From the NCBI GenBank assembly GCA_933207985.1, contig OW240915.1:267019000-267082999 (forward strand): a stretch of DNA of 64,000 bases. The letters run 5' to 3'. Under the pieces are notes generated by a model. The model was not told the origin of the DNA, did not search any database, and saw nothing but the letters and a program-made list of their open reading frames with translations. Positions within the stretch are counted from its first letter, which is position 1; each line of letters begins with the position of its first letter. Positions 49,189 to 59,203 of the stretch are shown in pieces. Source of the stretch: Pelobates cultripes (lineage: Eukaryota > Chordata > Amphibia > Anura > Pelobatidae). The translations under genes were made by a program, and so were the position numbers.

Positions 49189-49192
<4 letters not shown>
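48149..49192. mobile_element. TIR element with GC-rich foldback and microsatellite core
   Basis: The ends TACCATATATACTCAAGTAT and ATACTCGAGTATATACGGTA continue into AAGTCGA / TCGACTT, giving inverted repeats of about 27 bp with two mismatches. The insertion lies in TA-rich DNA, consistent with a TA target. Inside, 48280-48590 is a GC-rich inverted repeat (GGTCCGGTCAGCTCCCCTGT facing CAGGGGAGCTGACCGGACC), followed by an AAT-rich tract (48620-48765) and CA repeats (48787-49005). No transposase is encoded. Superfamily is unassigned. Confidence 0.75.

Positions 49193-49228
<36 letters not shown>
49193..49228. repeat. (TA)n microsatellite
   Basis: A pure TA run directly adjoins the right end of the TIR element and may have been the insertion target. 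Confidence 0.9.
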
Positions 49229-49231
<3 letters not shown>

Positions 49232-50360
49232 CATACATTGCTAAACACAAATACACACACCAATCAAGCCATAAGACTTGCTTTTCCCACAGAAATCTCA
49301 CTTTTAAAGTGCTCTCACTACTGAAAGGGATTCTGGGTAGGCTTATGTAAATGAGCTCAACAAAGAACCACATTTTTGCCTCATAATTCCACTTTATACA
49401 TGGATTCCTTGTGGTATGCGTCTGCTGTGTACAACAGCTTTGAAAACAACTCTGGAAGTATGTACTTAACAAGTAATGCTGAGCCTCCATAGCAAACCAA
49501 TAACAAACCTCATGCTGATGAGTTGCATTAACAACTAGAAAAGCTAAAATTTCTGGGGAAATTATGTGAAGTGTTCTTGCCTCCACCAGTAGTCTACAAC
49601 TGGAGTGGGTGGAGTAACTGTTATCATTTATATAGCACATTTAATTGCAAGGTTGTTGCACAGTTACATTAAACCATACATTTATAAAAACATTAGCAGG
49701 TGTTCAAAAGGCCCTGTCTATGACATCACTTGCTGCTGCAGCCTGTCACAGGTCAGAGTATTTTGGCGGTTGCCATCTTCACACGGTCGTATTTTAAAAA
49801 CGATAAATCCTACAGAGAAGAGCTTTATATTGTGAGAATCACAAGACCCAGACCTACATTTTGATGCATAGTATGTCTCTGAAGTATTAAAAATGAAAGC
49901 ACAGTCGCAGTTTAGAAATGTAACTTTAAATTTGAGCTTTGTGGAGTGAAGTTTCAATGAATGTCAATGGACGGCGTTAGTTGCAAAAAAATGATTATAT
50001 TGTGAAAACTATCAGGACTATGGCTTAGCCGTTGACATGTTTAGTGGCAGCAGGGATAGCTGAACGTTTTGATATAAGATTTGTGTAGGTGGGCCTGAAA
50101 ATAAGGGAGTGGTGGCAGTTTAGAAATCATGTCCTGATTTTTCAGCTTTTGCCAGCTCCCACTCTAGCTTTGCCATTCATTCCTATGGGACAAATTTCGC
50201 CACAAGAACGACGATATTCCGTGAACCATTCGGCGAAACGTTCCACAAAGTAATAGCAATCCGATCGGGAACAATCTGCACGTTTTGGTAAATTTTTGTC
50301 TATGTAGTGTAAAAATTGTGGGAGGAGTTAGGGTGGCAAATTTGGCTATAATAAGAATAA
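49229..50360. other. Unclassified repetitive-looking DNA leading into a minisatellite
   Basis: No protein-like frame is convincing here. Blocks such as ATTCATTCCTATGGGAC and CGAAACGTTCCAC look like material from a non-autonomous element. The adjoining hairpin minisatellite at 50361-50675 may be its end, as in some Helitron-type repeats, but no CTRR-type terminus was established. Confidence 0.4.
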
Positions 50361-50584
50361 TATATATGTGAGATAACAATAAGTGGTCTTGCTATGCAAG
50401 AACACTTAATAATATATATGTGAGATAACATTAAGTGGTCTAGCTATGCAAGAACACTTAATAATAATATATATGTGAGATAACATTAAGTGGTCTTGCT
50501 ATGCAAGAACACTTAATAATAATATATATGTGAGATAACATTAAGTGGTCTTGCTATGCAAGAACACTTAAATAATAATAATAA

Positions 50585-50626
<42 letters not shown>

Positions 50627-50675
50627 TATATGTGAGATAACATTAAGTGGTCTTGCTATGCAAGAACACTTAATG
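50361..50675. repeat. Hairpin minisatellite, five units of 52-55 bp
   Basis: Units starting TATATATGTGAGATAACA recur at 50361, 50413, 50468, 50523 and 50625. Each contains a hairpin AAGTGGTCTTGC-TAT-GCAAGAACACTT, with 11 of 12 positions paired. The last interval is stretched by a TAA microsatellite (about 50570-50622). Confidence 0.9.
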
Positions 50676-50754
50676 AAACAGCTGCCCATGAGGGGTTCAC
50701 TGGCATTGCATCTCTTCCTGAGTTTCAAAGCTGTTGTATACAACAGACACATAC

Positions 50755-52055
50755 TGTGAAAAAATGGCTTTTGTCACTAGGTTTTTATGTGACCAACTGC
50801 CCTGTGCCCCTGGCTTTTGGAGGGGCCTACTTTCCAGCCTCTTGCCTTGTGACTACGGCCCCTGAGAAGTATTGCAATTTAAAAAGTCTGTTTGGGCTTA
50901 TTGAAGTTTGGGACACTTTTTCTGCCCCTTTGAATCCATGGGAAGGTGTGCTTCTCCCCCTCCCTGTTTCCTCACCCATTGTTCTCCAGCAGGGCGTTGT
51001 CCCAGGGACACTGCCAGACCAGTTGGAACTGGCTGCTTTGTCCCTCCTCGCTCTCTCATCAGCCCTTGCTAAACTTTAACCCCATGGCGATTTGACTGTG
51101 TTCGTGGGATCTGAGTGCTGTTCAGCTATAGTGAGCACTCAGATCCAAGGGATGTGGGGGTTCAGTTCTATAGAATATTAGTTATATATTTTACTGTGTT
51201 TTGTTGCAGTTGGGACTTAGTGATATTTTCTGTACCTGGAGATAATTGAGTTTACTACAGTTACTTAAGCCAATTATCTCTAGGATAGAGAAGAAAATTG
51301 ACCGGCTGCACAGCCTAAATCTGTGGAACTGTTTTGGGCAGTAAAGCCATGCTTGCAGTCGGTCAAATAGAACTTCCACCTAACTTTTAAACCACTGGAG
51401 GGAATGGTATGATTTTGACATATGTTTGTATATGGAGTTTGCTGATTCAAAATATGTAAGTAACTTTTATGAGAATTGTATGTATGGTTTGGAAGTTATG
51501 AATATTGTATGAAACTGTATATTTTCCTGCCTGTGATAATTAAGTTAACCCATTGTGTACAGTAATTATATCACAGGCTGAGGGGAGGGTTTGTGTGTCC
51601 TAATTGGGAGTGTCTGACTGTATTATTATGTGGTGATTGGCTGTTCCACAAAACCATGTGGGTGGTAACTGTGAGTAAAAACTTGCATAAAAGAAAGTCC
51701 TTTGGTGCTCATTAAACAGATCATCTTGTACCTTCATGAGGTTTCGGCTCATGTTTGGTGGATTGGAGAACTACACTCTTGCTATAATCACTATACTCCC
51801 CAGGGTATAATCACTAAGCTCTGCTAAGAGCTTGTTCCTGTTCCTGCTCTCTGGAATTCGGAGAGGTTGACCTACTGGAAGCTGGACCCTGGTCTTGGGT
51901 CGAGAGTGAGTGGAGACGACGAGACCCGAACCAAGCTGTGGCAGTTCGTGGGGTCTGCAGTGGTTATGGTGTCAGGTGGAGTGACACCCTTGGAAAGCAC
52001 TAGGAGCATCAGTCAGTGGAAGGTACCCGGTCGGGGTGCCAGGCGTTCCGTTACA
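50755..52055 (+). mobile_element. Solo LTR, intact, 1,301 bp
   Basis: It runs TGTGAAAAAATGG...GTTCCGTTACA and is flanked by the 5-bp duplication CATAC (50750-50754 and 52056-52060), so it arose by recombination between LTRs of one insertion. It has GCATAAAA (51685-51692), ATTAAA (51711-51716), the conserved stem-loop at 51235-51284 and a second at 51530-51575. It shares its end and promoter context with the 30.7-kb LTR, and its R-U5 part with the LTR at 21585-22825. Short frames within it, such as 107 codons at 50756-51079, have no known motif. Confidence 0.9.
51235..51284. promoter_or_regulatory. Conserved LTR stem-loop
   Basis: CCTGGAGATAATTG (51235-51248) pairs with CAATTATCTCTAGG (51271-51284) at 13 of 14 positions. 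Nearby, CCTGTGATAATTA and TAATTATATCACAGG (51530-51575) form a second hairpin with a 2-base bulge. Confidence 0.75.
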
Positions 52056-52060
52056 CATAC

Positions 52061-52915
52061 TTATATTTACTTATTTTCCCAGGCGTCCCAATGAAACTGC
52101 AAGATCACTTTTTGAGGTGAGGGTTGCCGCAAAGCCAGTTCATAGCTTTTGTTATGTTTTGTTATCTTTTGTTATCAAGCACTAAAACCAGCTCATCTTT
52201 TTTGGGCTGCTTAGGCTAATAAGGAAGCAATAGCCTGAGCAGTAATGGTGGCAGTGATTGGCTGAAAGTGTCAGATTATTGCTTTTAGCCTATAACAGCA
52301 CACATTGCTGGTATGATGTCTCTCGACATTTTCATGAGGAACCATTTTGAAAGATTTTACAGAATAACTGCAAGAAAAATATATAATAAATTACTTTTGT
52401 GGTCCCAAAGGTACCAGTTATAGTTACATATAAAATACATTGCAATCCAGTTGTTATAACTACATCATGTTGACCTATATATAAAATAACAACTGGCACT
52501 ACTTGCACTTACGTAAACACATAGGGAAGGAAATTACAAGCCGATAAATACTTAGAAAACAAAGCTATAATGTGTATTTCATCCTTTAATGATATAACAT
52601 TATTAATGTATTTTATTTTTTTCACTTTATTGTTTCTCTAATAATGTATTTTACATACTGTAAATGTGAACACAAACTTTTTAAAGTGTTTTTTTTTAAA
52701 GTGTTCTCTGAAGACAATGCAACTAATTGAACTGGTGTTTTATTGTATTTATTATAAAATGTAATTGTCATACAGATATGAGATGAATATAATGTAGAAT
52801 AGGTACTGGAACAGAGGTGGATGTTAATTATGTGCTATGGAACTGTAAAAGTTTTAGCTATAACGAGATTAAATTAACCACTGCAATTCAACCTGAGGAA
52901 GACATATTTGTGCAT
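52061..52915. other. AT-rich DNA, no gene seen
   Basis: No coding or repeat-family signal beyond A/T runs. Confidence 0.5.
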
Positions 52916-53943
52916 TGCTCACGGAGTTCTATATTTCACAACAGATATAATGCACCATAAATATAAACAACTTTTCTGGTGTAGAATGCTAATTGCTTTA
53001 AGTGACATTGTCATATAGTTTTATTTTCTTTTAAAATGTCTCCCCCAACTTTTTTTTCTCCTCCAAACTTCCCACATTAAGTTACTAGTCCCTGTTTTAC
53101 CTCTATAAGACTCTTTGTTTTTGGTACCGCATCTTCTTTATATCTGGATCCAACTTCAGTAGCCTAGCTGGGACGTTTGCTCACTATTTCTGCCCTTCCT
53201 CCTCCTCCTGTGCAATTTGGATCTTGCACATGCCCGATAACTTATTTACATGGTAGAATAGTGGAAGACACACAAGTCTCACATGATTGGAGCAAAAAAA
53301 TGCAATGGAAAGTGAAATATGAGGGTCAGTTTATACTTGACAAAATAAGTGAAGCTTGTCTTAAGCTCCACCTTTTGTCAAGTTTTGTCAAACATAGGAA
53401 AAATACATAAAGCAAGGTAATACCTACATTAAAATCCCCTGCCTAATACATGTAGGTCTCCTTCTTGCTGCCAAAAAATCTCTGATGCTTCGAGACTAGG
53501 TATGGACTCCACATGATTGCTCATGGAGTTCTATATTTCACAACAGATATAATGCACCATAAATATAAACAACTTTTCTGGTGTAGAATGCTAATTGCTC
53601 TAAGTGACATTGTCATATAATTTTATTTTCTATTGAAATAACTTATTTACATGGTAGAAGAGTGGAAGACACACAAGTCTCACATGATTGGAGCAAAAAA
53701 ATGCAATGGAAAGTGAAATATGAAGGTCAGTTTATACTTGACAAAATAAGTGAAGCTTGTCTTAAGCTCCACCTTTTGTCAAGTTTTGTCAAACATAGGA
53801 AATAAAATGATATGACAATGTCACTGAAATACATAAAGCAAGGTAATACCTACATTAAAATCCCCTGCCTAATACATGTAGGTCTCCTTCTTGCTGCCAA
53901 AAAATCTCTGATGCATTGAGACTAGGTATGGACTCCACATGAT
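52916..53943. repeat. Imperfect tandem duplication, 602-bp period
   Basis: Copy 1 (52916-53517) and copy 2 (53518-53943) both run from GCTC.CGGAGTT/GCTCATGGAGTT to GACTCCACATGAT. Copy 2 lacks about 203 bp present in copy 1 (53032-53234). It has about 30 extra bases near 53798-53827 that are the inverse complement of 53603-53631. The two inverted 26-29-bp segments bracket about 220 bp and look like terminal repeats of a small transposon, one of which was lost from copy 1. Confidence 0.75.
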
Positions 53944-54245
53944 GTTTGAGCATGTCCTGTGGTATCTGGCACCAAGACATAAAAAGACAAGACAAAGCAA
54001 AAGATACTTTGATTCCTGCAAGTTGCAAGGTGGAGCCTCTATGGATCAGATTTGTTGTTCCAGCACATCCCACAGATGCTCCACTGGATTGAGAGCTGGG
54101 GAATTTGGAGGCCAAGGCAACAACTTGAACTCTTTTTCATTTTCTTCAGACCATTCCTGAACAATTTTTGCAGTGTGACAGGGTGCATTATCCTTCTGAA
54201 GGAGGCCACTTCATTCAGGGAACACCATTGACATGAAGGGGTGTA
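53850..54245 (-). pseudogene. Tc1-like transposase relic (C-terminal half)
   Basis: Minus-strand translation gives LQKDNAPCHTAKIVQEW (second catalytic D), then LLPWPPNSPALNPVEHLWD, which includes the catalytic E, and a C-terminal part with HHVESIP. Reading passes through a stop after LEQQI and frame changes. The N-terminal half is absent. The 3' side of the element overlaps the tandem duplication at 53518-53943. Confidence 0.8.
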
Positions 54246-54249
54246 CACA

Positions 54250-54655
54250 GGGACGTATTAGCTGCGAGGCTAACAAGGCACTTGCCTTGGGCGGCATTTT
54301 TCAGGGGGTGGCAAAAAAACGCTGCACCCCAAATTCCCAGGGCAAATACCTAGTTAGCCTTGCGGCTAACAGACATGCTGGGTGCTGGGCGGCGCTAGCT
54401 GATGGTTGGGCGGGCGGCTGGCGCGGGAGCTCTTCCTCTGAGCGTTCTGCTCAGCTCCCTCGCACCGCAGAGTGAGGCTGGGAGCTGGAATATGACGTCA
54501 TCAGCCTCACTCTGTGGCGCGCGAGGGAGCTGAGCAGACCGCTCAGAGGAAGAGCTCCCTCGCCAGCCGCCCGCCCACCCAGCAGCCACTGGACCCCCAG
54601 GGAGAGAGGGAACCCCCCCAGCATTCCCAAAGGTAAGGAGGCTGGGGGGGGTAAA
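54250..54655. repeat. GC-rich foldback repeat
   Basis: Arms at about 54405-54477 and 54505-54578 are complementary (GGAGCTCTTCCTCTGAGCG facing CGCTCAGAGGAAGAGCTCC; CGCAGAGTGAGGCTG facing CAGCCTCACTCTGTGG). Both strands therefore read the same odd peptide (AGGWRGSSSSERSAQLPR), which is a palindrome effect and not a gene. A TG microsatellite follows. Confidence 0.85.
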
Positions 54656-54669
54656 TTAAAAAAAAAAGT

Positions 54670-55023
54670 GTTAATGTGAGTGAGTGAGTGAGTGTGTGTG
54701 TGTGTGTCTGTCTGACTGTGTGTGTGTGTCTGACTGTGTGTGTGTGTCTCACTGTGTGTGTATTTGTGTCTGACTGTGTGTATGTCTGACTGTGTGTGTG
54801 ACTGTGTGTGTGTGTGTTTGTGTCTGACTGTGTGTTTGTGTCTGACAGTGTGTGTGTTTGTGTGTGTGTGTGTGTCTGACTGTGTGTGTGTGTGTTTGTG
54901 TCTGACTGTGTGTGTGTGTGTGTGTGTGTGAGACTGTGTGTGTGACTGTGTGTGTGTTTGTGTTTGACTGTGTGTGTGTGACTGTGAGTATGTGTGTGTT
55001 TGTGTCTGACTGTGTGTGTGTCT

Positions 55024-55057
<34 letters not shown>

Positions 55058-55062
55058 TTAGA
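54670..55062. repeat. (TG)n compound microsatellite
   Basis: TG repeats alternate with TGTCTGACTG units across about 390 bp. Cysteine-valine frames through it are artefacts. Confidence 0.95.
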
Positions 55063-55227
55063 AGGTGCTCACAACTGTAGTAGCGTGTAAGGCACTCCAG
55101 TATGGATGCTGTAGTAGAGATGAGAGTCCCCCAGGAACAGAAATCAGTTTCCGTCTGGATAAAAATTCATGAACCGAAGTAAAATGTAAATTTGTTCTTT
55201 ATTCAAGATAACAAATAATATGAACTA

Positions 55228-55269
55228 GCACAATGCGTTTCGACCACTCTCTTGGTCTTCCTCAGGTGC
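55228..55269 (-). ncRNA. Hammerhead-like ribozyme motif (Penelope 3' repeat)
   Basis: On the minus strand GCAC, core CTGAGGA, an extra A, stem II GACCA/TGGTC with a 6-base loop, GAAA, ACGCAT, T, then GTGC. Stem I (GCAC/GTGC) and stem II are fully paired but differ in sequence from the motif at 36917-36961. Stem III looks like ACGCGT after a CpG-type change. It lies about 600 bp downstream, on the same strand, of the Penelope C-terminal remnant at 55861-55990, as expected for a pLTR. Confidence 0.6.
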
Positions 55270-55860
55270 AATGACAATAGGTACCAGTAACAGGTTTATA
55301 TACCTCATACAAAAATACAAACGAAAAACACGTGTGTAAATGATACAAATCCCGCCCAGGAAGTCCATATATGGTGAATCCGGTTCTCCTTTCCCTTCCA
55401 ATATGGTGGATATGTGTTCCTTATTCTTTAGATTGTGTGTGTGTTGACCTTCATAACATGGCTGCGCCGTCTGGACATCCGTGTGCGGTCACATGACTTC
55501 CAGTATTCAGCCAGAACATCACTTCCGGTTTCGCGTCATCTGAAGGGGAGGTGGGAAGCTTTCTCATATCGTCCATAATTGGCTGATTGAACTGAGTCTA
55601 TAATAAATGGACTAGATATTGCTCATAATTACCATAATGATAAGGGGAAAACGGAAAGGGCAGGAGAATAAATAAAACTTTAGTAAGTTAAATGTAGTCA
55701 TAAGATTACTAAAACACAAATTCATAAACATATTTAAAAATACACATATGCTAAAAAACACAAATCATTATTTTACAATGTAATATACATATCCTTAGAA
55801 CCAGAGTTAAAAAAACTAAGAAAAACATACTAACAATAATGTGGGAAGGGGATTATTAAA

Positions 55861-55990
55861 GAATGGGTCCTATATCGAAGTCTATATTTAACCCCTTTGG
55901 GTATAGAGTTTGTAAGTCAAAAATATAGGAACTTTTCTTTTTACTGAGGTTTAAAGCATTATTACCACCTCTCCAATTAGTTGAAACCTT
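55861..55990 (-). pseudogene. Penelope-like element, C-terminal remnant
   Basis: The minus strand reads IFDLQTLYPKGLNIDFDIG, matching the conserved end of Penelope proteins (pattern WI..L.TL.P.GLN), which follows the GIY-YIG endonuclease. Only this tail is recognisable. Confidence 0.7.
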
Positions 55991-55999
55991 TTTGTGATA

Positions 56000-56826
56000 T
56001 ATAGGACTATATTATTTAATAAACATAGCAATTAAAAACAAAGTCACAAAAATAAAAAGGTAGCTGCCAAGAATACAAACAAATTGTCCTTGTTCCTCCT
56101 CCGATACTTGTTTCATCCTCTCCTAGGGCTTTCTCAATCGGTGTATCCTGCTTGCATGCTGCTTTTCTTTAAAAAGGGCTCCCTCTTCTTTAGTTGGTCC
56201 GTGTGCTCGTTTTCATCCAATCAGGGTCGTGGATTCTGGGGGTAAGTATCTTCCCCAGCTCATATCTGTTCATCCCTTCTGAAACCCCCCCTATATCATC
56301 AATAGAAAATAGGAAGCTTTTTTTTTTTTTTTTTAATTGGGGATAAATCACTCATCTTAAGAGAAAGCAGTGATGTAGATCAGTAAGGGCACTATATGTG
56401 TGCTCTAGGCTGTTCTGAGAGGGAATACAGATATCGGTATCCCTCATTCAGCAGACTGCCAATGCATGAATTGAATAGAATAGATAACATATAACTATAA
56501 AAGGACAAAAAGGCAATAATAAAAATAAATGAATATAAATGTAAAGGGATGCGGGGGCGGAATGGAAGAAAAAAGAAGCAGTTACTTTCTAAAAAATCCA
56601 AATCATCGAATACTTTGTTCCCCCGTCCCTTTTAAACATTGATATGTAAAAATTAATAATGTATTTAAGATCATCATAAAATTGGTATAAAAGGATAAAC
56701 ATACTTAGAAGTACACTTTTAAAAGTGCACAAATAAAACATGGGTATAGGAAAAAAATTGTGGGGGGGGAGAGTATTAAGCATAATATAAGGAGATCATT
56801 AAAAATTACATAACTCAAAGTAATTA
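56000..56826. other. AT-rich DNA between Penelope remnants
   Basis: Short frames of 64 and 69 codons on the minus strand (56392-56783) lack known motifs. It may include eroded terminal sequence of the Penelope copy at 56827-56960. Confidence 0.45.
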
Positions 56827-56960
56827 TTTAAACCAAAGGGAATAAGGGTGCGTAAATTAAAAATCCATTTCATCTCTTGTCGGCTCATTTTTTAAATAAT
56901 GTCTTCCCCTCTCGAGCTAATATCTACTTTTTGTATTCCCACATATTGGAGTTATTTTGG
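56827..56960 (-). pseudogene. Second Penelope-like C-terminal remnant
   Basis: The minus strand reads RQEMKWIFNLRTLIPFGLN, again the WIF.L.TL.P.GLN signature, from a copy distinct from that at 55861-55990. Confidence 0.7.
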
Positions 56961-57019
56961 TTCTCTGTTATGCTTATACTTAAAGTGGAATGAAATACTA
57001 AGCCATTTTTTGATATTTC

Positions 57020-57170
57020 TTATATTATTATTATTATTATTATTATATTATGTTATTATTTTTATAGCGCCAACAAATTCCGCAGCACTTAACATTGGGT
57101 GGACGAACCAACATGTAGTTGTAACCAGACAAGTTGGATACCCAGGAACAGAGGGGTTGAGGGCTTGCTC
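57020..57170 (-). mobile_element. Non-LTR retroposon 3' end with (AAT)n tail
   Basis: An ATT run precedes TATAGCGCCAACAAATTCCG and TTGTAACCAGACAAGTTGGA, the same 3'-end sequence found at 11575-11690 and, in part, at 38615-38640. The fragment is cut at 57170, where a Penelope-derived arm begins. Confidence 0.75.
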
Positions 57171-59203
57171 ATATAACAACCTTTAATAACCCACAGAATG
57201 AACAGGAAACATCGAAACATAGAAACATAGAATGTGACGGCATATAAGAACCATTCGGCCCATCTAGTCTGCCCAATTTTCGAAATACTTTCATTGGCCT
57301 TATCTTATAGTTAGGATAGCCTTATGCCTATCCCACGCATGCTTAAACTCCTTTACTGTGTTAACCTCTACCACTTCAGCTGGAAGGCTATTCCATGCAT
57401 TCACTACCCTCTCAGTAAAGTAATACTTCCTGATATTATTTTTAAACCTTTGCCCTTCTAATTTAAGATTCCGTCCTCTGGTTGTGGTAGCTTTTCTTCT
57501 TTTAAATATGGTCTCCTCCTTTATTGTGTTGATTCCCTTTATGTATTTAAATGTTTCTATCACATCCCCCCGTCTCATCTTTCCTCCAAACTATACATGT
57601 TAAGATCCTTTAACCTTTCCTGGTAAGTGTTATCCTGCAATCCATGAACCAGTTTAGTAGCCCTTCTCTGAACTCTCTCTAAAGTATCAATGTCCTTCTG
57701 AAGATACGGTCTCCAGTACTGAGTACAATACTCCAAGTGAGGTCTCACCAGTGTTCTGTACAATGGCATGAGCACTTCTCTCTTTCTACTGCTGATACCT
57801 CTCCCTATACAACCAAGCATCCTGCTAGCATTTCCTGCCGCTCTATTACATTGTCTGCCTACCTTTAAGTCATAAGAAATAATCACCCCTAAATCCCTTT
57901 CCTCAGATGTTGAGGTTAGGACTCTTTCAAATATTCTGTACTCTGCCCTTGGGTTTTTACGTCCAAGATGCATTATCTTGCACTTATCCATATTAAATGT
58001 CAGTTGCCACAACTCTGACCATGTTTCTAGTTTACCTAAATAATTTGCCATTTGGCTTATCCCTCCTGGAACATCAACCCTGTTACATATCTTAGTATCA
58101 TCAGCAAAAAGACATGCCTTACCATCAAGTCCTTCTGCAATATCACTAGTAAAAATATTAAAGAGAATGGGTCCAAGTACAGATCCCTGAGATACCCCAC
58201 TCGTGACAATCCCAAGTTTTGAATATACTCCATTGACTACAACCCTTTGTTGCCTGTCACTCAGCCACTGCCTTACCCATTCAACAATATTGGAATTCAA
58301 ACTTAAAGATTGCAGTTTATTGATAAGCCTTCTATATGCAACAGTGTCAAAAGCCTTACTGAACTCACTACCCTGATCTATAATTTTAGTTACCCAATCA
58401 AAAAAATCAATAAGATTAGTTTGGCATGATCTCCCTGAAGTAAACCCATGTTGTCTCTGATCTTGAAATCCATGTGTTTTTAGATGTTCAACAATCCTAT
58501 CCTTTAACATGGTTTCCATGACTTTCCACACTACTGAAGTAAGGCTTACTGGCCTATAGTTGCCCGACTCCTCCCTACTACCTTTCTTGTGAATGGGCAC
58601 AACATTCGCTAACTTCCAATCTTCTGGGACTACTTGTGTTAACAATGATTGGTTAAATAAATCTGTTAATGGCTTTGCTAGTACACCACTAAGCTCTTTC
58701 AATAACTTTGGGTGTATTCCATCAGGTCCCATTGACTTATTTGTCTTTACTTTTGACAGTTGAAATAAAACCTCTTTCTCTGTAAACTCACATGTAACAA
58801 ATGGCTCATTTGTCCTTTTTCCTAACTGAGGTCCCTTTCCTTCATTTTCATCTGTAAATATTGAACAAAAATATTATTTGAGGCAGTCAGCTAGACCTTT
58901 ATCCTCTTGTACATACATTCCTTCTTTTGTTTTTAATCTAACTAATCCTTGTTTACTTTCCTTTTCTCATTTAAGGAGACGTTTCCTATCAAGCAACTTA
59001 TTACTTGCCTCTCCAAAAAAGTAATTTATTTGATTATATGCTCATGTAGCCTCACATTCAGGGTTCAACAAGTCCTACCTACATACCTTAGGCCACAGGA
59101 GCATATAATCAAATATATTACTTTTTTTTGGAGTGGCAAGTAATAAGTTGTTTGATAGGAAATGTCTCCTGTTCATTCTGTGGGTTATTAAAGGTTGTTA
59201 TAT
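57171..59203. repeat. Inverted Penelope-derived arms, left arm split by CR1
   Basis: The left arm is 57171-57206 plus 58974-59044; the right arm is 59099-59203. Joined, the left arm is complementary to the right over about 105 bp, with a 54-bp central spacer. Both arms encode the Penelope stretch FPIKQLITC.SKK.IYLII.CS just before the GIY-YIG domain. The CR1 at 57207-58973 sits inside the left arm, with AGG shared at the junctions. Confidence 0.85.
57207..58973 (-). pseudogene. CR1-like LINE, ORF2 C-terminal two thirds and 3' end
   Basis: The minus frame 58732-57575 (385 codons) holds an RT: GPDGIHP, RPVSLTSV, motif B SQGSVLGP (residues 181-188) and motif C FADD (209-212). Around residues 119-124 the reading is IIDQGSEFSKAFDTV, so the usual YLD of motif A is deleted, removing a catalytic Asp. 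Upstream the frame is open to a nonsense codon at 58874-58876 (expected Gln) and reaches 58970, where the element is 5' truncated. A frameshift near 57575 moves the C-terminus (RVVNAWNSLPAEVVEV) to another frame, 57300-57578. The 3' end near 57210 carries the usual GACGGCATATAAGAACCATT. No endonuclease domain remains. Confidence 0.92.

Noticed and set aside
49161..49640. 159-codon minus-strand frame
   Set aside because: Its C-terminal part is TA-repeat translation, and the remainder has no recognisable domain or supporting codon structure.
54233..54589. Similar peptides on both strands (AGGWRGSSSSERSAQLPR)
   Set aside because: The identical peptides arise because the DNA is an inverted repeat, not because of a gene.
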